This document shows, piece after piece, positions 29,185 to 39,209 of a stretch of 64,000 nucleotides of DNA. The stretch comes from Betaproteobacteria bacterium (GTDB lineage Bacteria; Bdellovibrionota_B; Oligoflexia; Silvanigrellales; Silvanigrellaceae). The first letter of the stretch is position 1. Each line of letters begins with the position of its first letter. The translations under genes and the position numbers were made by a program. The stretch lies in assembly GCA_016868315.1 (NCBI GenBank), contig VGHE01000002.1:62001-126000 (forward strand), in the 5' to 3' direction. The notes under the pieces are model-generated. The model searched no databases and was not told where the DNA came from. It saw only the letters and a list, made by a program, of their open reading frames with translations.

Positions 29185-30393
29185 TTATCCCTTCAAACGC
29201 CCACCGGTGAGCAGCTGGCGCAGAACCTGTGAGCCTTCTTTCACCATTTCTGTACTGCAGCTGAACGAGAAGCGGATGGCGTCGGCACAGGTTTGTCCGA
29301 AGGCATCGCCCGGGGAACTGCCCATTCCGAGTTCTGCGAGAGTGTTGGAGAGGTCGTCTGCATCTTTTACCCCGAGACGTGTGTAGATGCTCTGGTCGAG
29401 AGTCGCCCACACAAAGAAACTACCCTGCGGAACAAAAGGCGTGAGTCCAGGAATTCCAGTGAGAGCCTCAACCATAATATCGCGGCGGGTGGCGTACTGA
29501 TTGAGCATATGAGTGACGTAGGTTTGATCGCCCTGGAGAGCAGCCACGGCGGTCCACTGAGCCACGCTGTTTACGCCGTTGATGCTGCAACGCATGATTT
29601 TGTGCAGCCGCTCCATCAGGGTTTCATCGGTAGCGGTCAGGTAGCCAGTGCGCAAGCCACTCATGGCGTGGCTCTTCGAGAAACTGAACACAGAAATAAT
29701 GCGGTTCTGGTATTCAGGAGCAAGAGCTGCCAGCGAAACGTGTTTTTGTGGTGGGAAGATGACATCTTCATAGGCTTCGTCGGAAACAATCCACAGCCCG
29801 TGCGCCTTCGCCATGCGGATAATTTCCTGCAGGGTTGAGGTCGGCAGAACGGCTCCGGTTGGGTTGTGTGGAGTGTTCAAGAAGATAACGCGGGTTTTAG
29901 ACGTGATACGCTTTTCAATTTCTGCAGGAAGATATTGGAAGCCTGTTTCTTCGCGCAATGGAACTGCCACCGGAGTTCCGCGTGCGACTTTGACGTTCTC
30001 TACGACCTCAGTCCACATCGGGTCGGGAACAATCACTTCATCGCCAGGCTGCAGCAAGCACTGGAAAGCACAGAAAAGCGCATGCATGGCGCCGTTGGTG
30101 ACAAACACGTTTTCCACCGAGGGAAGGTGGATTCCATTTTTGTCGGCGAGTTTTTTGTGGATAGCTTTGCGCAGCTCAGGAATACCAGCATTTGGAATGT
30201 AGTGTGTTTTACCTTCATCTGCCGCTTTTTTGAGTTCTGCTGTAACATGCGGTGCGAGGCTGAAGTTTGGGTCGCCCGACTCAAACCGAAACACCTTTTT
30301 GCCATTTGCCTGAGCTTTCAAAATCCGCTCGCGGATCTGAACAATTTTGCCAAGGGACAGTGCATCCAGGAGATGAGTGCCGTGCTGCTGCAT
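29185..30393 (-). CDS. Class I/II PLP-dependent aminotransferase
   Basis: FRFESGDPNFSLAPHV, NTPHNPTGAVL, SDEAYEDVIF, FSFSKSHAMSGLRTGY. Confidence 0.93.
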   Translation of the reverse strand: MQQHGTHLLDALSLGKIVQIRERILKAQANGKKVFRFESGDPNFSLAPHVTAELKKAADEGKTHYIPNAGIPELRKAIHKKLADKNGIHLPSVENVFVTNGAMHALFCAFQCLLQPGDEVIVPDPMWTEVVENVKVARGTPVAVPLREETGFQYLPAEIEKRITSKTRVIFLNTPHNPTGAVLPTSTLQEIIRMAKAHGLWIVSDEAYEDVIFPPQKHVSLAALAPEYQNRIISVFSFSKSHAMSGLRTGYLTATDETLMERLHKIMRCSINGVNSVAQWTAVAALQGDQTYVTHMLNQYATRRDIMVEALTGIPGLTPFVPQGSFFVWATLDQSIYTRLGVKDADDLSNTLAELGMGSSPGDAFGQTCADAIRFSFSCSTEMVKEGSQVLRQLLTGGRLKG

Positions 30394-30543
30394 GGGAGGC
30401 CTCCGGTCGATGGGTGGTGGGAACGTTATGCGAGGTCTGCCCTGAAGGCTTTGGGGCTGTCAATGGGGTGACTCCCTGTTCGCATACAGCGGTCATTGTG
30501 TGCTGGAGTGGTTCGGGATGAAGCGCATCTTGAGGAGGCTCGG

Positions 30544-30876
30544 ATGTTCCCGTGGAATATTGTTTTTTCGGGTCCCGTGAGAATGGTTTTGGTCGTTGCA
30601 GCGGCCAATTGGGGTTGCACGCAAAACGCAGCAAGGATTGGAGCGCCGCAAGCTCCAGTTGCCGAACCTACAGCAAGCGCAACGGCTCCCGGCAAGAGTG
30701 AGCAAGGGCTCCGTAATGAAAGTGAGCCAGCGATTCCCTTCGATGGCGCAAGGCCCGAGGCGATCTCGGTTGCTCAACCTGCCAACAATGAAGCACTCGA
30801 GAAGGCGCCGCAGTTGGGTGATGTTTACGCTGAACTCACGGCACAGTCGCTGACCTGCGAGGAGACACAGAACTGA
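30544..30876 (+). CDS. Small lipoprotein candidate
   Basis: GAGGAGG SD; VLVVAAANWGC; 1-bp TGATG overlap with next gene. Confidence 0.55.
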   Translation: MFPWNIVFSGPVRMVLVVAAANWGCTQNAARIGAPQAPVAEPTASATAPGKSEQGLRNESEPAIPFDGARPEAISVAQPANNEALEKAPQLGDVYAELTAQSLTCEETQN

Positions 30877-31949
30877 TGTGCACAAAGCCGCTGAGTCTTG
30901 CGCTTCAAAAAGTTATTGCAGGTGTGTTTTTGGGCTTCATGCTGGGGGGATGTACTCAGAAGTCTGGAATCAAGTCGATTAGCTCTGATGATTGGTTTCG
31001 GAAGGGTGTAGATCGTTTTTATCTTGCGACCGTTCCAAGCTCGAGGCTTCATCAGGGTGCGAGCACAGTGAAGGTAGGGCAGGATCTGCTCGTTGGTGTT
31101 GGATGTTTTGGTGAGGCAAAGGAGCCTGCCACGCTGGCACCCGTGATGCAGCAGAGTTGTTCGAGCGGCAAGGGCAAGCTGCCTTTGAATGAGCGCATCC
31201 GGCTTCAAGATTTTCTAATGGCGGCGAACCCCGAGAAACCTCAACCGGGCGAGTGTGTGTTGCTGCTGGGACCTAAAGAAGTTGTTCAGCGTGTTCAAGA
31301 GCAGCCTGAAGAGTTTGTGAGTGGCCCGGCTGCTACAGCAGCTCTGAGCGCTGCAACAGCCACCAATGCCTGCGGTTTGAGCCTTGCAATTGGACAATCA
31401 TTCTATCTCCAAAAGGCGGTTGTGAAAGGCAGTGTGAAGTCCGACAAAGAGGCCATCGACTTCGCCCGTAAGCTGCTCAACTTCTTTGGAGAGAACAACC
31501 TTGTTCCTTCTCTCTATACCGGTGAACATCCGGTTTATGCCCTCAAAGCCAACGAATCTTTGCAGGGCAAGCAACCCTCAGAAGTTGCTGCAAGTGAAAA
31601 AATCGTGGTGGGGCAGGCTGTGCTTCCTTGCAGTGAATTTAAAAGTTCTATTTGGGATGTACTTGGGATTGCCGCCAAAAAGGATGGCCGCAAGGTCTTC
31701 TTCCGGGCCTTGGCCGAGGCCGACAGGCGTGCTGCGATACGTATTCGCCAGAGCCGTTTTTTTGCCGAATTCGCAATCGCGCTGCAGCGTGGCGACTTGC
31801 GCACTGCTGCTGGGATTTACAATCCGATTTTTGCATTTGAGTTCAACCGTAATGTGGACGCCAAAGCCTCACAGGGGTGGGGTGGTTTTGGTGTACAGAA
31901 ATTTTTTGATGAGATTCGTGCTATAAATAAGGAGCTTTCTGCTCTTTAA
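30876..31949 (+). CDS. Hypothetical lipoprotein
   Basis: VFLGFMLGGCTQK lipobox; 357 aa. Confidence 0.7.
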   Translation: MCTKPLSLALQKVIAGVFLGFMLGGCTQKSGIKSISSDDWFRKGVDRFYLATVPSSRLHQGASTVKVGQDLLVGVGCFGEAKEPATLAPVMQQSCSSGKGKLPLNERIRLQDFLMAANPEKPQPGECVLLLGPKEVVQRVQEQPEEFVSGPAATAALSAATATNACGLSLAIGQSFYLQKAVVKGSVKSDKEAIDFARKLLNFFGENNLVPSLYTGEHPVYALKANESLQGKQPSEVAASEKIVVGQAVLPCSEFKSSIWDVLGIAAKKDGRKVFFRALAEADRRAAIRIRQSRFFAEFAIALQRGDLRTAAGIYNPIFAFEFNRNVDAKASQGWGGFGVQKFFDEIRAINKELSAL

Positions 31950-31950
31950 T

Positions 31951-33792
31951 TTATTCAAGTTTCAATGAGAACCTGACGCTAACTCCACCGTCTAGCTGCG
32001 GCTCAAACGCAAAGCGAACTTTTTTCTCTTCGGGTGGCGGAGCCATTTCGGCGCGTCTTCGCGAGCTTCCGCTGTCGAGATTCATAAACGCATCAACGAC
32101 ACCCACTGCGTACAGAACGCCAGCACCAATAAATGCGTAGAGTGCTATGTCGGAGGTTTTTTTGATGTAGGTTTGCCGTTCGACCTCCTTCGCATCGATG
32201 TCCTGTTGAGCTGCACTACTGTCGATTTCCGCTTGTCTGTCGACCGCAAATTTCTTCTCGGCGTCGGGAATTTGTTTGAGTTTCACAAAGAGGCCGTATC
32301 CGAGTGCGCCTGCTTCCGACAGCAGAAAGAAGGTACCCTTTCCGTTGTGGTTGTTCTGAAACTGCCCCACACCAAAGGGCAGAATGGCCAGCCCGCCGCT
32401 GCCGCCGGAGCGTTTGGAGCGTCGCCTCGAGCCACCGGAAACAGAGGGTGATCCGCGTCCGTAGTCACCCCGCGGCGCATCGATATCACCCGCCTCATAA
32501 TCTTCTTCGTAGGGATTCGGTGCTCCATATCCCCCTGAGGGTGGATAAGCGGGAGGGCCGTAGGGATCGGGTGCGGGGTAGCCATACGCAGGTGGTGGAG
32601 CAGGGGCGTACTGAGGTGGTGGCTGGTAGGGTGCAGCGTAACCCGGTTGCTGGTAGGGCGAACCATAAGGTGACTGTAGTGGATATGGATATTGAGGCTG
32701 CTGATAAACGGGTGGCTGCTGATAAGCCGGGGGTGGTTGATAAGCAGGAGGCGGCTGTTGATAGGCCGGTGGTGCATAGGGTTGGTTGTAAGCCGGAGAC
32801 TGTGGCTGCTGCGCAGGCTCCTGAAAATATTGATCGGCTAGACTCTTTCGCTGCCGATTTGCTTTGGCTGTCTGCTTGTCTTGCGGAAGCTGCATGTTGA
32901 AATCGACAGCGCGTTTGGGTTTTTTGCTGGAGAGGTTGTCGGCCGATGAATTCCGCGACTGTGTTCCTTGTTTTCTGTCGCGCCCCTTTGCGGCAGCAGA
33001 AGCTTTGGATGCTTTTTCCTGGGCGCTCAGCGCTTTCTTCATGCTGACAACAATTTTGTTACTTTGCCCTGACTGCACTTTGATCTTCATTTCAATGTTT
33101 TCATAGCCCTCGGCGCTGATAGTGAGTGTGTGTTGGCCTGGGTCGAGAGAAATGGGCTGATTTGCAGACCCCACAAAAATACCATCGGCGAAAACAATTG
33201 TGCGAGGTGCATTGGAGGTCACTTCAATTCCTGTGAAGGCGGTCTTGGCTCGGGGAGCCGCTGCACTGCCACGAGCCGCAGGAGCAGGAGCAGGAGCTGA
33301 CTTTGGGGAAGCTTTGCGCGCAGCTGGCGCGGCAGGAGCTTTTGCAGCTGCATTGTTGGAGCCTGATTTGCTGGCACTTGATTTGGCTGGGGATCGCTTT
33401 GCTTTGATGTTGGCAAAAAACGGTTCTATTCCTGGGTCAAGGATGTAACGCTTGTCGAGTTTTGCTGCGGGGTTGTTGCGCGCCAATTGCTCGAGAGCTC
33501 GTTCGGATTTGGACTGATTCCCCAGCATGAATTGTGCAATTCCATACAACTCAAGTGAGTCGTTTAATTCTTTTCCCTTCACACGCGCCTTTGGATAGAG
33601 CTGTGTCTCCAGGAGTTGAGCTGCGGTGTTCAGGTCGCCCTGAACAAATGATCTGCGTGCATCAGAAAGTGCCGAAGCCACTGCTGTGGCAGACCAAGAA
33701 ATTGCGATGAGCGACAAGACAACAAACAGAAGTCCAAGGGCACGTATGACGCTCCCTTGGGCTGTGTTCTGTTTGTTGACACGGGTGCTCAT
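31951..33792 (-). CDS. PEGA-domain protein with Pro/Tyr/Gln-rich region
   Basis: PRTIVFADGIFVGSANQPISLDPGQHTLTISAEGYENIEMKIKVQSGQ (PEGA); signal/TM N-terminus; PPPAYQQPP tract. Confidence 0.85.
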   Translation of the reverse strand: MSTRVNKQNTAQGSVIRALGLLFVVLSLIAISWSATAVASALSDARRSFVQGDLNTAAQLLETQLYPKARVKGKELNDSLELYGIAQFMLGNQSKSERALEQLARNNPAAKLDKRYILDPGIEPFFANIKAKRSPAKSSASKSGSNNAAAKAPAAPAARKASPKSAPAPAPAARGSAAAPRAKTAFTGIEVTSNAPRTIVFADGIFVGSANQPISLDPGQHTLTISAEGYENIEMKIKVQSGQSNKIVVSMKKALSAQEKASKASAAAKGRDRKQGTQSRNSSADNLSSKKPKRAVDFNMQLPQDKQTAKANRQRKSLADQYFQEPAQQPQSPAYNQPYAPPAYQQPPPAYQPPPAYQQPPVYQQPQYPYPLQSPYGSPYQQPGYAAPYQPPPQYAPAPPPAYGYPAPDPYGPPAYPPSGGYGAPNPYEEDYEAGDIDAPRGDYGRGSPSVSGGSRRRSKRSGGSGGLAILPFGVGQFQNNHNGKGTFFLLSEAGALGYGLFVKLKQIPDAEKKFAVDRQAEIDSSAAQQDIDAKEVERQTYIKKTSDIALYAFIGAGVLYAVGVVDAFMNLDSGSSRRRAEMAPPPEEKKVRFAFEPQLDGGVSVRFSLKLE

Positions 33793-33796
33793 CGGG

Positions 33797-35809
33797 TCAC
33801 TGTTCCTTTACTGCATCTGGATCAAGGGCATTGAGATTGATAACTGGCAGTTCGAGAGTTTTTCCGGGTTCGATTTTGAGGCGTCGAGTGTACTCCTGAT
33901 ATTTTTTTCCATTGTGTTCTTGTTGCGGGATTTGCAGCAGCACATTGCCTGCAGGCACGCTGAACGAGCGAGAGAGGCCACTGCGTGAACTTAGGCCTTC
34001 AAACACACCATTGATGTAAATGGTCATCTCTCCGGGTTCCGTGCGCACCACAATCTTTGTGGCAGCAGCGGGAGCTGCAGTTTGGGCTATAGATGGCCTT
34101 GTTACGGGCTGCTTGTTTACTCTTGCGCTCCCTGCATTTTGGCCTTGCACAGGAGACTTGGGCGTGCGCACTTGTCGGGGTTTGCTCGGAGCCGAGGGCT
34201 TTTGAGGCTTTGGCTTATTTTGCGTATTCAACCGGGGCGATGGCTTGAATGCGGGCGTAGACACAGGCTTTGGCTTTGGCGTGGGCGCCGGAGTGGGCGC
34301 CGGAGTGGGCGCCGGAGTCTCAGGCACAGGAGGTGTTCGCAATACGGTGGCCGCAGCTGTCGGCGCAACCGGTGCTTGAGTTGCTGGAACACTGTTTACC
34401 ACTTCATTGCCGCGCTGCGCGGAAGGCAATGAAGTGGGCTGAGTTTCTCTGTTGCTCAGATAATCTTGAATACGCTGGCGCTCACGGAAAACGAACGACA
34501 AAAGCAGGGCAGTGACAGTGAGTGTCAGCAAGAAAAAAGTGAGTATCCCTTTGTTGCTGCTCCGTTCACGAGTGCGGGAGTGTGCTGCTCCCTGTGTAGC
34601 TGCATTGTTTCTTTGCGATGTATTTATCCGCGCCTTCTTTGGCGACGGTGTCTGCACTTTCTGTCTCAGGGATGCCTTGTCTACCAGAATCTCTTGCTCT
34701 GGTTGTGCGATTTCTCTTTCCCCGATTGCTGGAGGAGCCTGCTCCTCAACCTTTGCGCCGCGCTCTGCTTCGATTGGAGCCTGTACATCAGCATCGGCTA
34801 GGATTTTGGTTTCGTCTCCGAGCAAGGGTGAACGGCGAATTGTGGAAGCAAATAGCATCGGATTTTCGAAACCATCGGCAATCGCGCGGCGCGAAGGCAC
34901 AACCTCTTGAGTGCTCAAATAGCGCATCAGCTCTGCGACAATCTGCTCGGCCGACTGAGGCCTCTCTGTGGGTTCAACGCGCAGGCAGCGGCGAACCAAA
35001 ACATCGAGGTCGAGCGGAACGGACGGGCGGAGCTGGTTGAGCGGTGGAACTCTAGCCTGGGTGATTTTGAGTGCGAGATCTGTTGGGTTAGACGAGCGGA
35101 ACGGCAACTGACCTGTCAGCAGCTCGAAAAGAATAACTCCAAAAGAAAAAATATCACTGCGTGCATCAACCTTGCCGCTCTGAATTTGTTCGGGGGATGC
35201 ATACGTGAGTGAACCAATAAACTGTCCCACCTGTGTCATGGCGGAATCGAATGGGCGCGCAACTCCGAAGTCGGTCAGTTTTACTTCACCGTTGCTATGC
35301 ACAAGCACGTTGTCGGGCTTAAGATCCCGATGCACAACCGAGTGCCTGTGCGCAGCCTCGATGCCTTTGGCAATTTCGAGAGCCACCAATGCCGCAAGCA
35401 CAGGGTGCAGTGAAGGGCTTGGTTGACTTGAGTATTTTCTCTGCGCCAGTGTGAGGCTGCGCCCATCAACAAACTCACTCACGATGAAGAGTTGTCCTTG
35501 ATTATCGATGCCGAAATCGTAAATGCGCACCACGTTCGGATGATCGATGCGCGCAGCAAGTTTGGCCTCCTGTTCGAAGCGAAAGCGCAGCTCAGTCTGA
35601 TTGCTGAGATGTTCGTGGAGGATTTTCAGAGCGACAATGCGTTGCAGCCGAAGGTCATAGGCTTTGTAGACGGTGGCCATAGCCCCCGACCCCACCCGAC
35701 CTTCGATGCGGTAGCGCTCGTCTTTGTTCAACTCTTCGAGAGACAACCTCCAACTCCTTTGAGGCGTGCAAGACCCCAATAACAATCGGAAGAAATTCAG
35801 AGAACTCAA
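33797..35809 (-). CDS. Ser/Thr protein kinase with TM and PEGA-like C-terminal domain
   Basis: GRVGSGAMATVYKAYD, VVHRDLKPDNVLV, LTDFGVARPF, LTYASPEQI; TM GILTFFLLTLTVTALLL; likely true start TTG near 35746 after AAAGGAG. Confidence 0.93.
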   Translation of the reverse strand: MSSLNFFRLLLGSCTPQRSWRLSLEELNKDERYRIEGRVGSGAMATVYKAYDLRLQRIVALKILHEHLSNQTELRFRFEQEAKLAARIDHPNVVRIYDFGIDNQGQLFIVSEFVDGRSLTLAQRKYSSQPSPSLHPVLAALVALEIAKGIEAAHRHSVVHRDLKPDNVLVHSNGEVKLTDFGVARPFDSAMTQVGQFIGSLTYASPEQIQSGKVDARSDIFSFGVILFELLTGQLPFRSSNPTDLALKITQARVPPLNQLRPSVPLDLDVLVRRCLRVEPTERPQSAEQIVAELMRYLSTQEVVPSRRAIADGFENPMLFASTIRRSPLLGDETKILADADVQAPIEAERGAKVEEQAPPAIGEREIAQPEQEILVDKASLRQKVQTPSPKKARINTSQRNNAATQGAAHSRTRERSSNKGILTFFLLTLTVTALLLSFVFRERQRIQDYLSNRETQPTSLPSAQRGNEVVNSVPATQAPVAPTAAATVLRTPPVPETPAPTPAPTPAPTPKPKPVSTPAFKPSPRLNTQNKPKPQKPSAPSKPRQVRTPKSPVQGQNAGSARVNKQPVTRPSIAQTAAPAAATKIVVRTEPGEMTIYINGVFEGLSSRSGLSRSFSVPAGNVLLQIPQQEHNGKKYQEYTRRLKIEPGKTLELPVINLNALDPDAVKEQ
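34281..34316. repeat. 3 x 12-bp perfect tandem repeat (gtgggcgccgga)
   Basis: Read directly; encodes the TPAPTPAPTPAP run in the kinase linker. Confidence 0.9.
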
Positions 35810-35862
35810 GTTTCTGGCGAGCGGATCGAAAAAAGGAAAAGTTTGCCTTCCAGGGAGTGGGT

Positions 35863-36789
35863 ATGGGAGTGCGGAGCAGTCTTTTCAGGGGCTTGGGTTT
35901 TTGTATAGTTATTCTCTGTGGTTGTTGGCCACAGAACAATAAGTCCCAGGACTCCGAACTGGATGCCATCACGGCGGCCAGCAAGCGCCTTTTTGGCCAA
36001 AACGTCCGTGGCTACATGTGGGCTCTAACCACCGACAGCCCGGCAGTTTTTGCCCAGGCTCCGGTCGGCCTGAAGGTGGATTCCTCTCCCGGTGTTGTTT
36101 TCTACGACCCGTTCGCGGTGCCCAACACACTGCCAGACGCCGACGTGCCCCAGAGGGCTGCTGCGCCTGCAAATCGAAAACCAACAGGCCTCCCGGGCCT
36201 GGCTGCAGGTTCCAAAGAGGGCTCCGCCTCTTCCGTGAACCCATTTGCGGCTGAATACTTTCAATGCTGGTATTACGCTGAAACCGAAGTCTACGAGAAG
36301 CTTGAGGGCGACGCCCTCAAAAAGCTGTTTCTCAACAAAACGAAGACCAAGAGGGTCAACAACACTTTTCTTGACGTGAAGCACCTCTACAAAGATCTCG
36401 AGCGCACGGAGGCTCTCAAGCATCTCGAATCGTTTGCACTCTCTGCACTTCCCGGAACATGTTTTCTGCTCAACAGTATTGGTCCCCTGCGGGGTAAGGC
36501 AAAAGGTGCTTTGTCGAGCGCATTTTGCTCAGTCTCGCTTGCGAGTCTGGCAACCACCCGGAAGCCAAGCGGTGACGGTTGGGGGAGCGATAAGGCAAGG
36601 CAGCACATTCAAAATCAGCTGAAAGCAAAAGTGAATGAGCTCGATGAAGTGAATTGGGATGTGCTGTGGCAGCTTAAAACGAAAGTTGCCGAGTTCAACT
36701 CGGCAAGTAAACACTCAGAGACAACTCAGGTTCAGTGTCCAGCAAATGAGCAGTGGGTATCGACACTGATGGGTTCACCCAAAAACTAA
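35863..36789 (+). CDS. Hypothetical lipoprotein
   Basis: MGVRSSLFRGLGFCIVILCGC lipobox. Confidence 0.7.
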   Translation: MGVRSSLFRGLGFCIVILCGCWPQNNKSQDSELDAITAASKRLFGQNVRGYMWALTTDSPAVFAQAPVGLKVDSSPGVVFYDPFAVPNTLPDADVPQRAAAPANRKPTGLPGLAAGSKEGSASSVNPFAAEYFQCWYYAETEVYEKLEGDALKKLFLNKTKTKRVNNTFLDVKHLYKDLERTEALKHLESFALSALPGTCFLLNSIGPLRGKAKGALSSAFCSVSLASLATTRKPSGDGWGSDKARQHIQNQLKAKVNELDEVNWDVLWQLKTKVAEFNSASKHSETTQVQCPANEQWVSTLMGSPKN

Positions 36790-36793
36790 GTCA

Positions 36794-37315
36794 TCAGCCT
36801 TTGGTCGTGCCAGTTGCTGCTTCTTCGGCGCCAGCCTGCTGGACTGACTTTTTGATTTCCGCCTGGAGGTCTTTTTTCGCGTACTTTTTGATTTCTTCCA
36901 TAATGAAGTGCTTCGTCTGGTACTGTGCGTCCTTGACGATAACCTGCTTACCCGTGCGGTTCTTCAGGTTGAAAACCAGAGGTGCTTTCAGGTTTGCACT
37001 CATTTTTTTAGGGTCGGAAGGAATCGTAACGATGACCGAGATGACTGCATCGTCGGGAGACTGGAGCTTCAGAATGGAAATTTCCTCTTCCGTCACTTCC
37101 ACAGTGTAGTCAGGGCGGAAGGTGAGAGGGCTAATGACCACAAAGGCCATTGTTCCATCGTCGAGCGACTGCAACCATTTGAAGGGTGAGTCAGCATCGT
37201 GGTCAAGGAGCACATAGCGCACGAGCTCGGGAAAACCTACAAGCCCTTCGGGCAACGTGATAACGTCGGCATTATCGACTTCGATTTCGCCAAAACGAGA
37301 TGTCTGTACTTTCAA
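36794..37315 (-). CDS. fliW: Flagellar assembly factor FliW
   Basis: KVQTSRFGEIEVDNADVITLPEGLVGFPELVRYVLLDH...PFKWLQSLDDGTMAFVVISP; TTG start 3 nt after GGGAGGTCTC, internal to the ORF-track call. Confidence 0.88.
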   Translation of the reverse strand: MKVQTSRFGEIEVDNADVITLPEGLVGFPELVRYVLLDHDADSPFKWLQSLDDGTMAFVVISPLTFRPDYTVEVTEEEISILKLQSPDDAVISVIVTIPSDPKKMSANLKAPLVFNLKNRTGKQVIVKDAQYQTKHFIMEEIKKYAKKDLQAEIKKSVQQAGAEEAATGTTKG

Positions 37316-37509
37316 GAGACCTCCCAAAAGCCAATGCGTCTGCCGGGCGTTGCCAGAATGTAACATTCCTGACTCTGGCACCAAGAGCATCTGTTTTGTA
37401 CAGAAACTCATCGGAGACTGACGTTACCATCACTTGACTTGATTTTTCACTTCTCAGAATAAATGACAAAATCAAGTTTCGCAACATCCCGGTGCAGAGT
37501 TGTTTCCTG

Positions 37510-38970
37510 TCAAAGATTTGTTGGTAATTTCAGGGACCAAGCCAAAGTCATCCAGTCGACCCGGCAGGTGTCTGGGGTATTCTGCCGCCCTTTTGAGCAA
37601 GTGGTCCAGTTTTCCTGAGAAAGCGGTCTTTTTAGGTTACGAACGAGCCCCAAAGCGTATGTGCTACTTGGATTATATGAGAAAAAATAGCTCGCCCCTA
37701 CAGTCATCAGGACACCCTGAGTGCCTGGGTTGACCTCGAGGGGAAGGCGAAAGGCCGGTAAAGCGCCGGCGGGCGAGCGATAATAAGTAGCACCGTAGTG
37801 CCCTGTGAGCACACCTTCGTTTTGTAAAATCTGAATATCTCCCCCCAGGGCTCCGCTCCAGGCGGGAGTTGAATTTGCACCGAGGGTGTTTGAAACACGT
37901 TCGAATCTGAGGGTTGCTGCGCTTTCTGGAGATTGCCACCGCATCTGCGACTGAAGAGAAAAGAGTCGCCACTTGCTCTCAGATGAGCTTTTGCTCTCCT
38001 CTGTTGCGTCTGGTCGGTTGCCTGTGAGCTGTCGCAATTTACCTTGCTGATCCGTGTACCATTCCAGACCCGAGGCAATTGAAATTTCGAGTCCCGGCAA
38101 TTTCCAGTTGAGTTTAAGTCGAGGACGTGTGCGTTGGATTTCAATACGTTCTGCACCATTGCGGGGCTCGTCCTGCAGTGATGACCACCCATGTTCGAGC
38201 TCGAAAGCGGACTGCAGGGCGTCGGGTGTAAGCTTTTGTTCGAGCGGATGAATGGCAACAGAAATGCCCGAAAATAATGAACGGGTGTTGCTCTCGATGA
38301 GAAGTGAGCTCTCTGCAGGGAGTCCAGCGCTCAAAGACACACTGCGCATTTTTCCATATGTGAGCCATGCAGATTCAAGACGAGGGAGCTCTGAAGCTGC
38401 TCGGTACTGAAGGGGTGCGAAGCGTTTAAACTCCTGCGACAGCAACCAGGATGACTGCACTTGCCAATTTTCCGAGAACTGAAAAAGTGTGTTGAGATGA
38501 GCTGTTAATCCTGCAAAAGTTTTGTCCGTGGCTGCGCTTCCGGCTTGCCCGGTCAGGCGCATTGCAGCGGCCCAGTCGGGACGTGCAAGCCGCTCGAAGT
38601 AATCACGTCGCAGTTGGTTGAGTTGTGAGCTTCGTTCGGTCAGAAAAGTTTGCTTTGATGCTTCGCGAGTCAGTGCAAGAATGTCCTGAAGTTCTCTGTC
38701 GCGCCGCGTTTCGAGGGGAAATGCGTGTGCGTGGGCGAAAGGGAGAGTCAGCAAAACAGACACGGGGAAAAAAATTCCCACAACCCCTCGTCGGGATTTC
38801 AGGTGTGTTGTCCGATGCCACACAGACAGGGCGGAGGACACCACCGTGGCAGAGCAAAAATCCTCAGAGCAACTCACTGAAGAAAGTCTAGAGCTGACGC
38901 GTGCGCTCACAGAATTGAACGAGTGGAGTGCAGAGCGCAAAAGAGTATTGGATGAGTACCAAGGATACAT
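37510..38970 (-). CDS. Hypothetical exported protein, likely beta-barrel; true start downstream of ORF start
   Basis: Signal peptide VVGIFFPVSVLLTLPFAHAHAFP internal to the ORF; many amphipathic strands. Confidence 0.6.
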   Translation of the reverse strand: MYPWYSSNTLLRSALHSFNSVSARVSSRLSSVSCSEDFCSATVVSSALSVWHRTTHLKSRRGVVGIFFPVSVLLTLPFAHAHAFPLETRRDRELQDILALTREASKQTFLTERSSQLNQLRRDYFERLARPDWAAAMRLTGQAGSAATDKTFAGLTAHLNTLFQFSENWQVQSSWLLSQEFKRFAPLQYRAASELPRLESAWLTYGKMRSVSLSAGLPAESSLLIESNTRSLFSGISVAIHPLEQKLTPDALQSAFELEHGWSSLQDEPRNGAERIEIQRTRPRLKLNWKLPGLEISIASGLEWYTDQQGKLRQLTGNRPDATEESKSSSESKWRLFSLQSQMRWQSPESAATLRFERVSNTLGANSTPAWSGALGGDIQILQNEGVLTGHYGATYYRSPAGALPAFRLPLEVNPGTQGVLMTVGASYFFSYNPSSTYALGLVRNLKRPLSQENWTTCSKGRQNTPDTCRVDWMTLAWSLKLPTNL

Positions 38971-39208
38971 TCAACACGCCCTCTCCACAGGCAAAATGAC
39001 TGCGCGGCGCAGCGCAGAATCTGGGAAAAAGTACCTGAGTGATCGCATGATAGCCACGATTTCCCTCGATTGCAGTATGTTCAAGCGCAGCATTCTGATG
39101 ATGGCACACCGAGAGCGGCAAATACGCCAGCGTCTTTCCGAAATTGCCCAGGTAGAGACTCCAGCCTCGCCCGCTTCAGATCTTTCCGACGAAGAGAAGA
39201 GCGCCTGA
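38846..39208 (+). CDS. Hypothetical helical/coiled-coil protein
   Basis: GTG start after GGAGG; 120 aa, charged helices. Confidence 0.6.
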   Translation: MAEQKSSEQLTEESLELTRALTELNEWSAERKRVLDEYQGYIQHALSTGKMTARRSAESGKKYLSDRMIATISLDCSMFKRSILMMAHRERQIRQRLSEIAQVETPASPASDLSDEEKSA

Positions 39209-39209
39209 A

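Noticed and set aside
29293-30471. + strand ORFs over the aminotransferase
   Set aside because: Antisense shadow ORFs of a well-supported PLP aminotransferase.
32283-32900. ORFs opposite and out of frame in the Pro/Tyr-rich PEGA gene
   Set aside because: Low-complexity composition keeps alternative frames open; no independent support.
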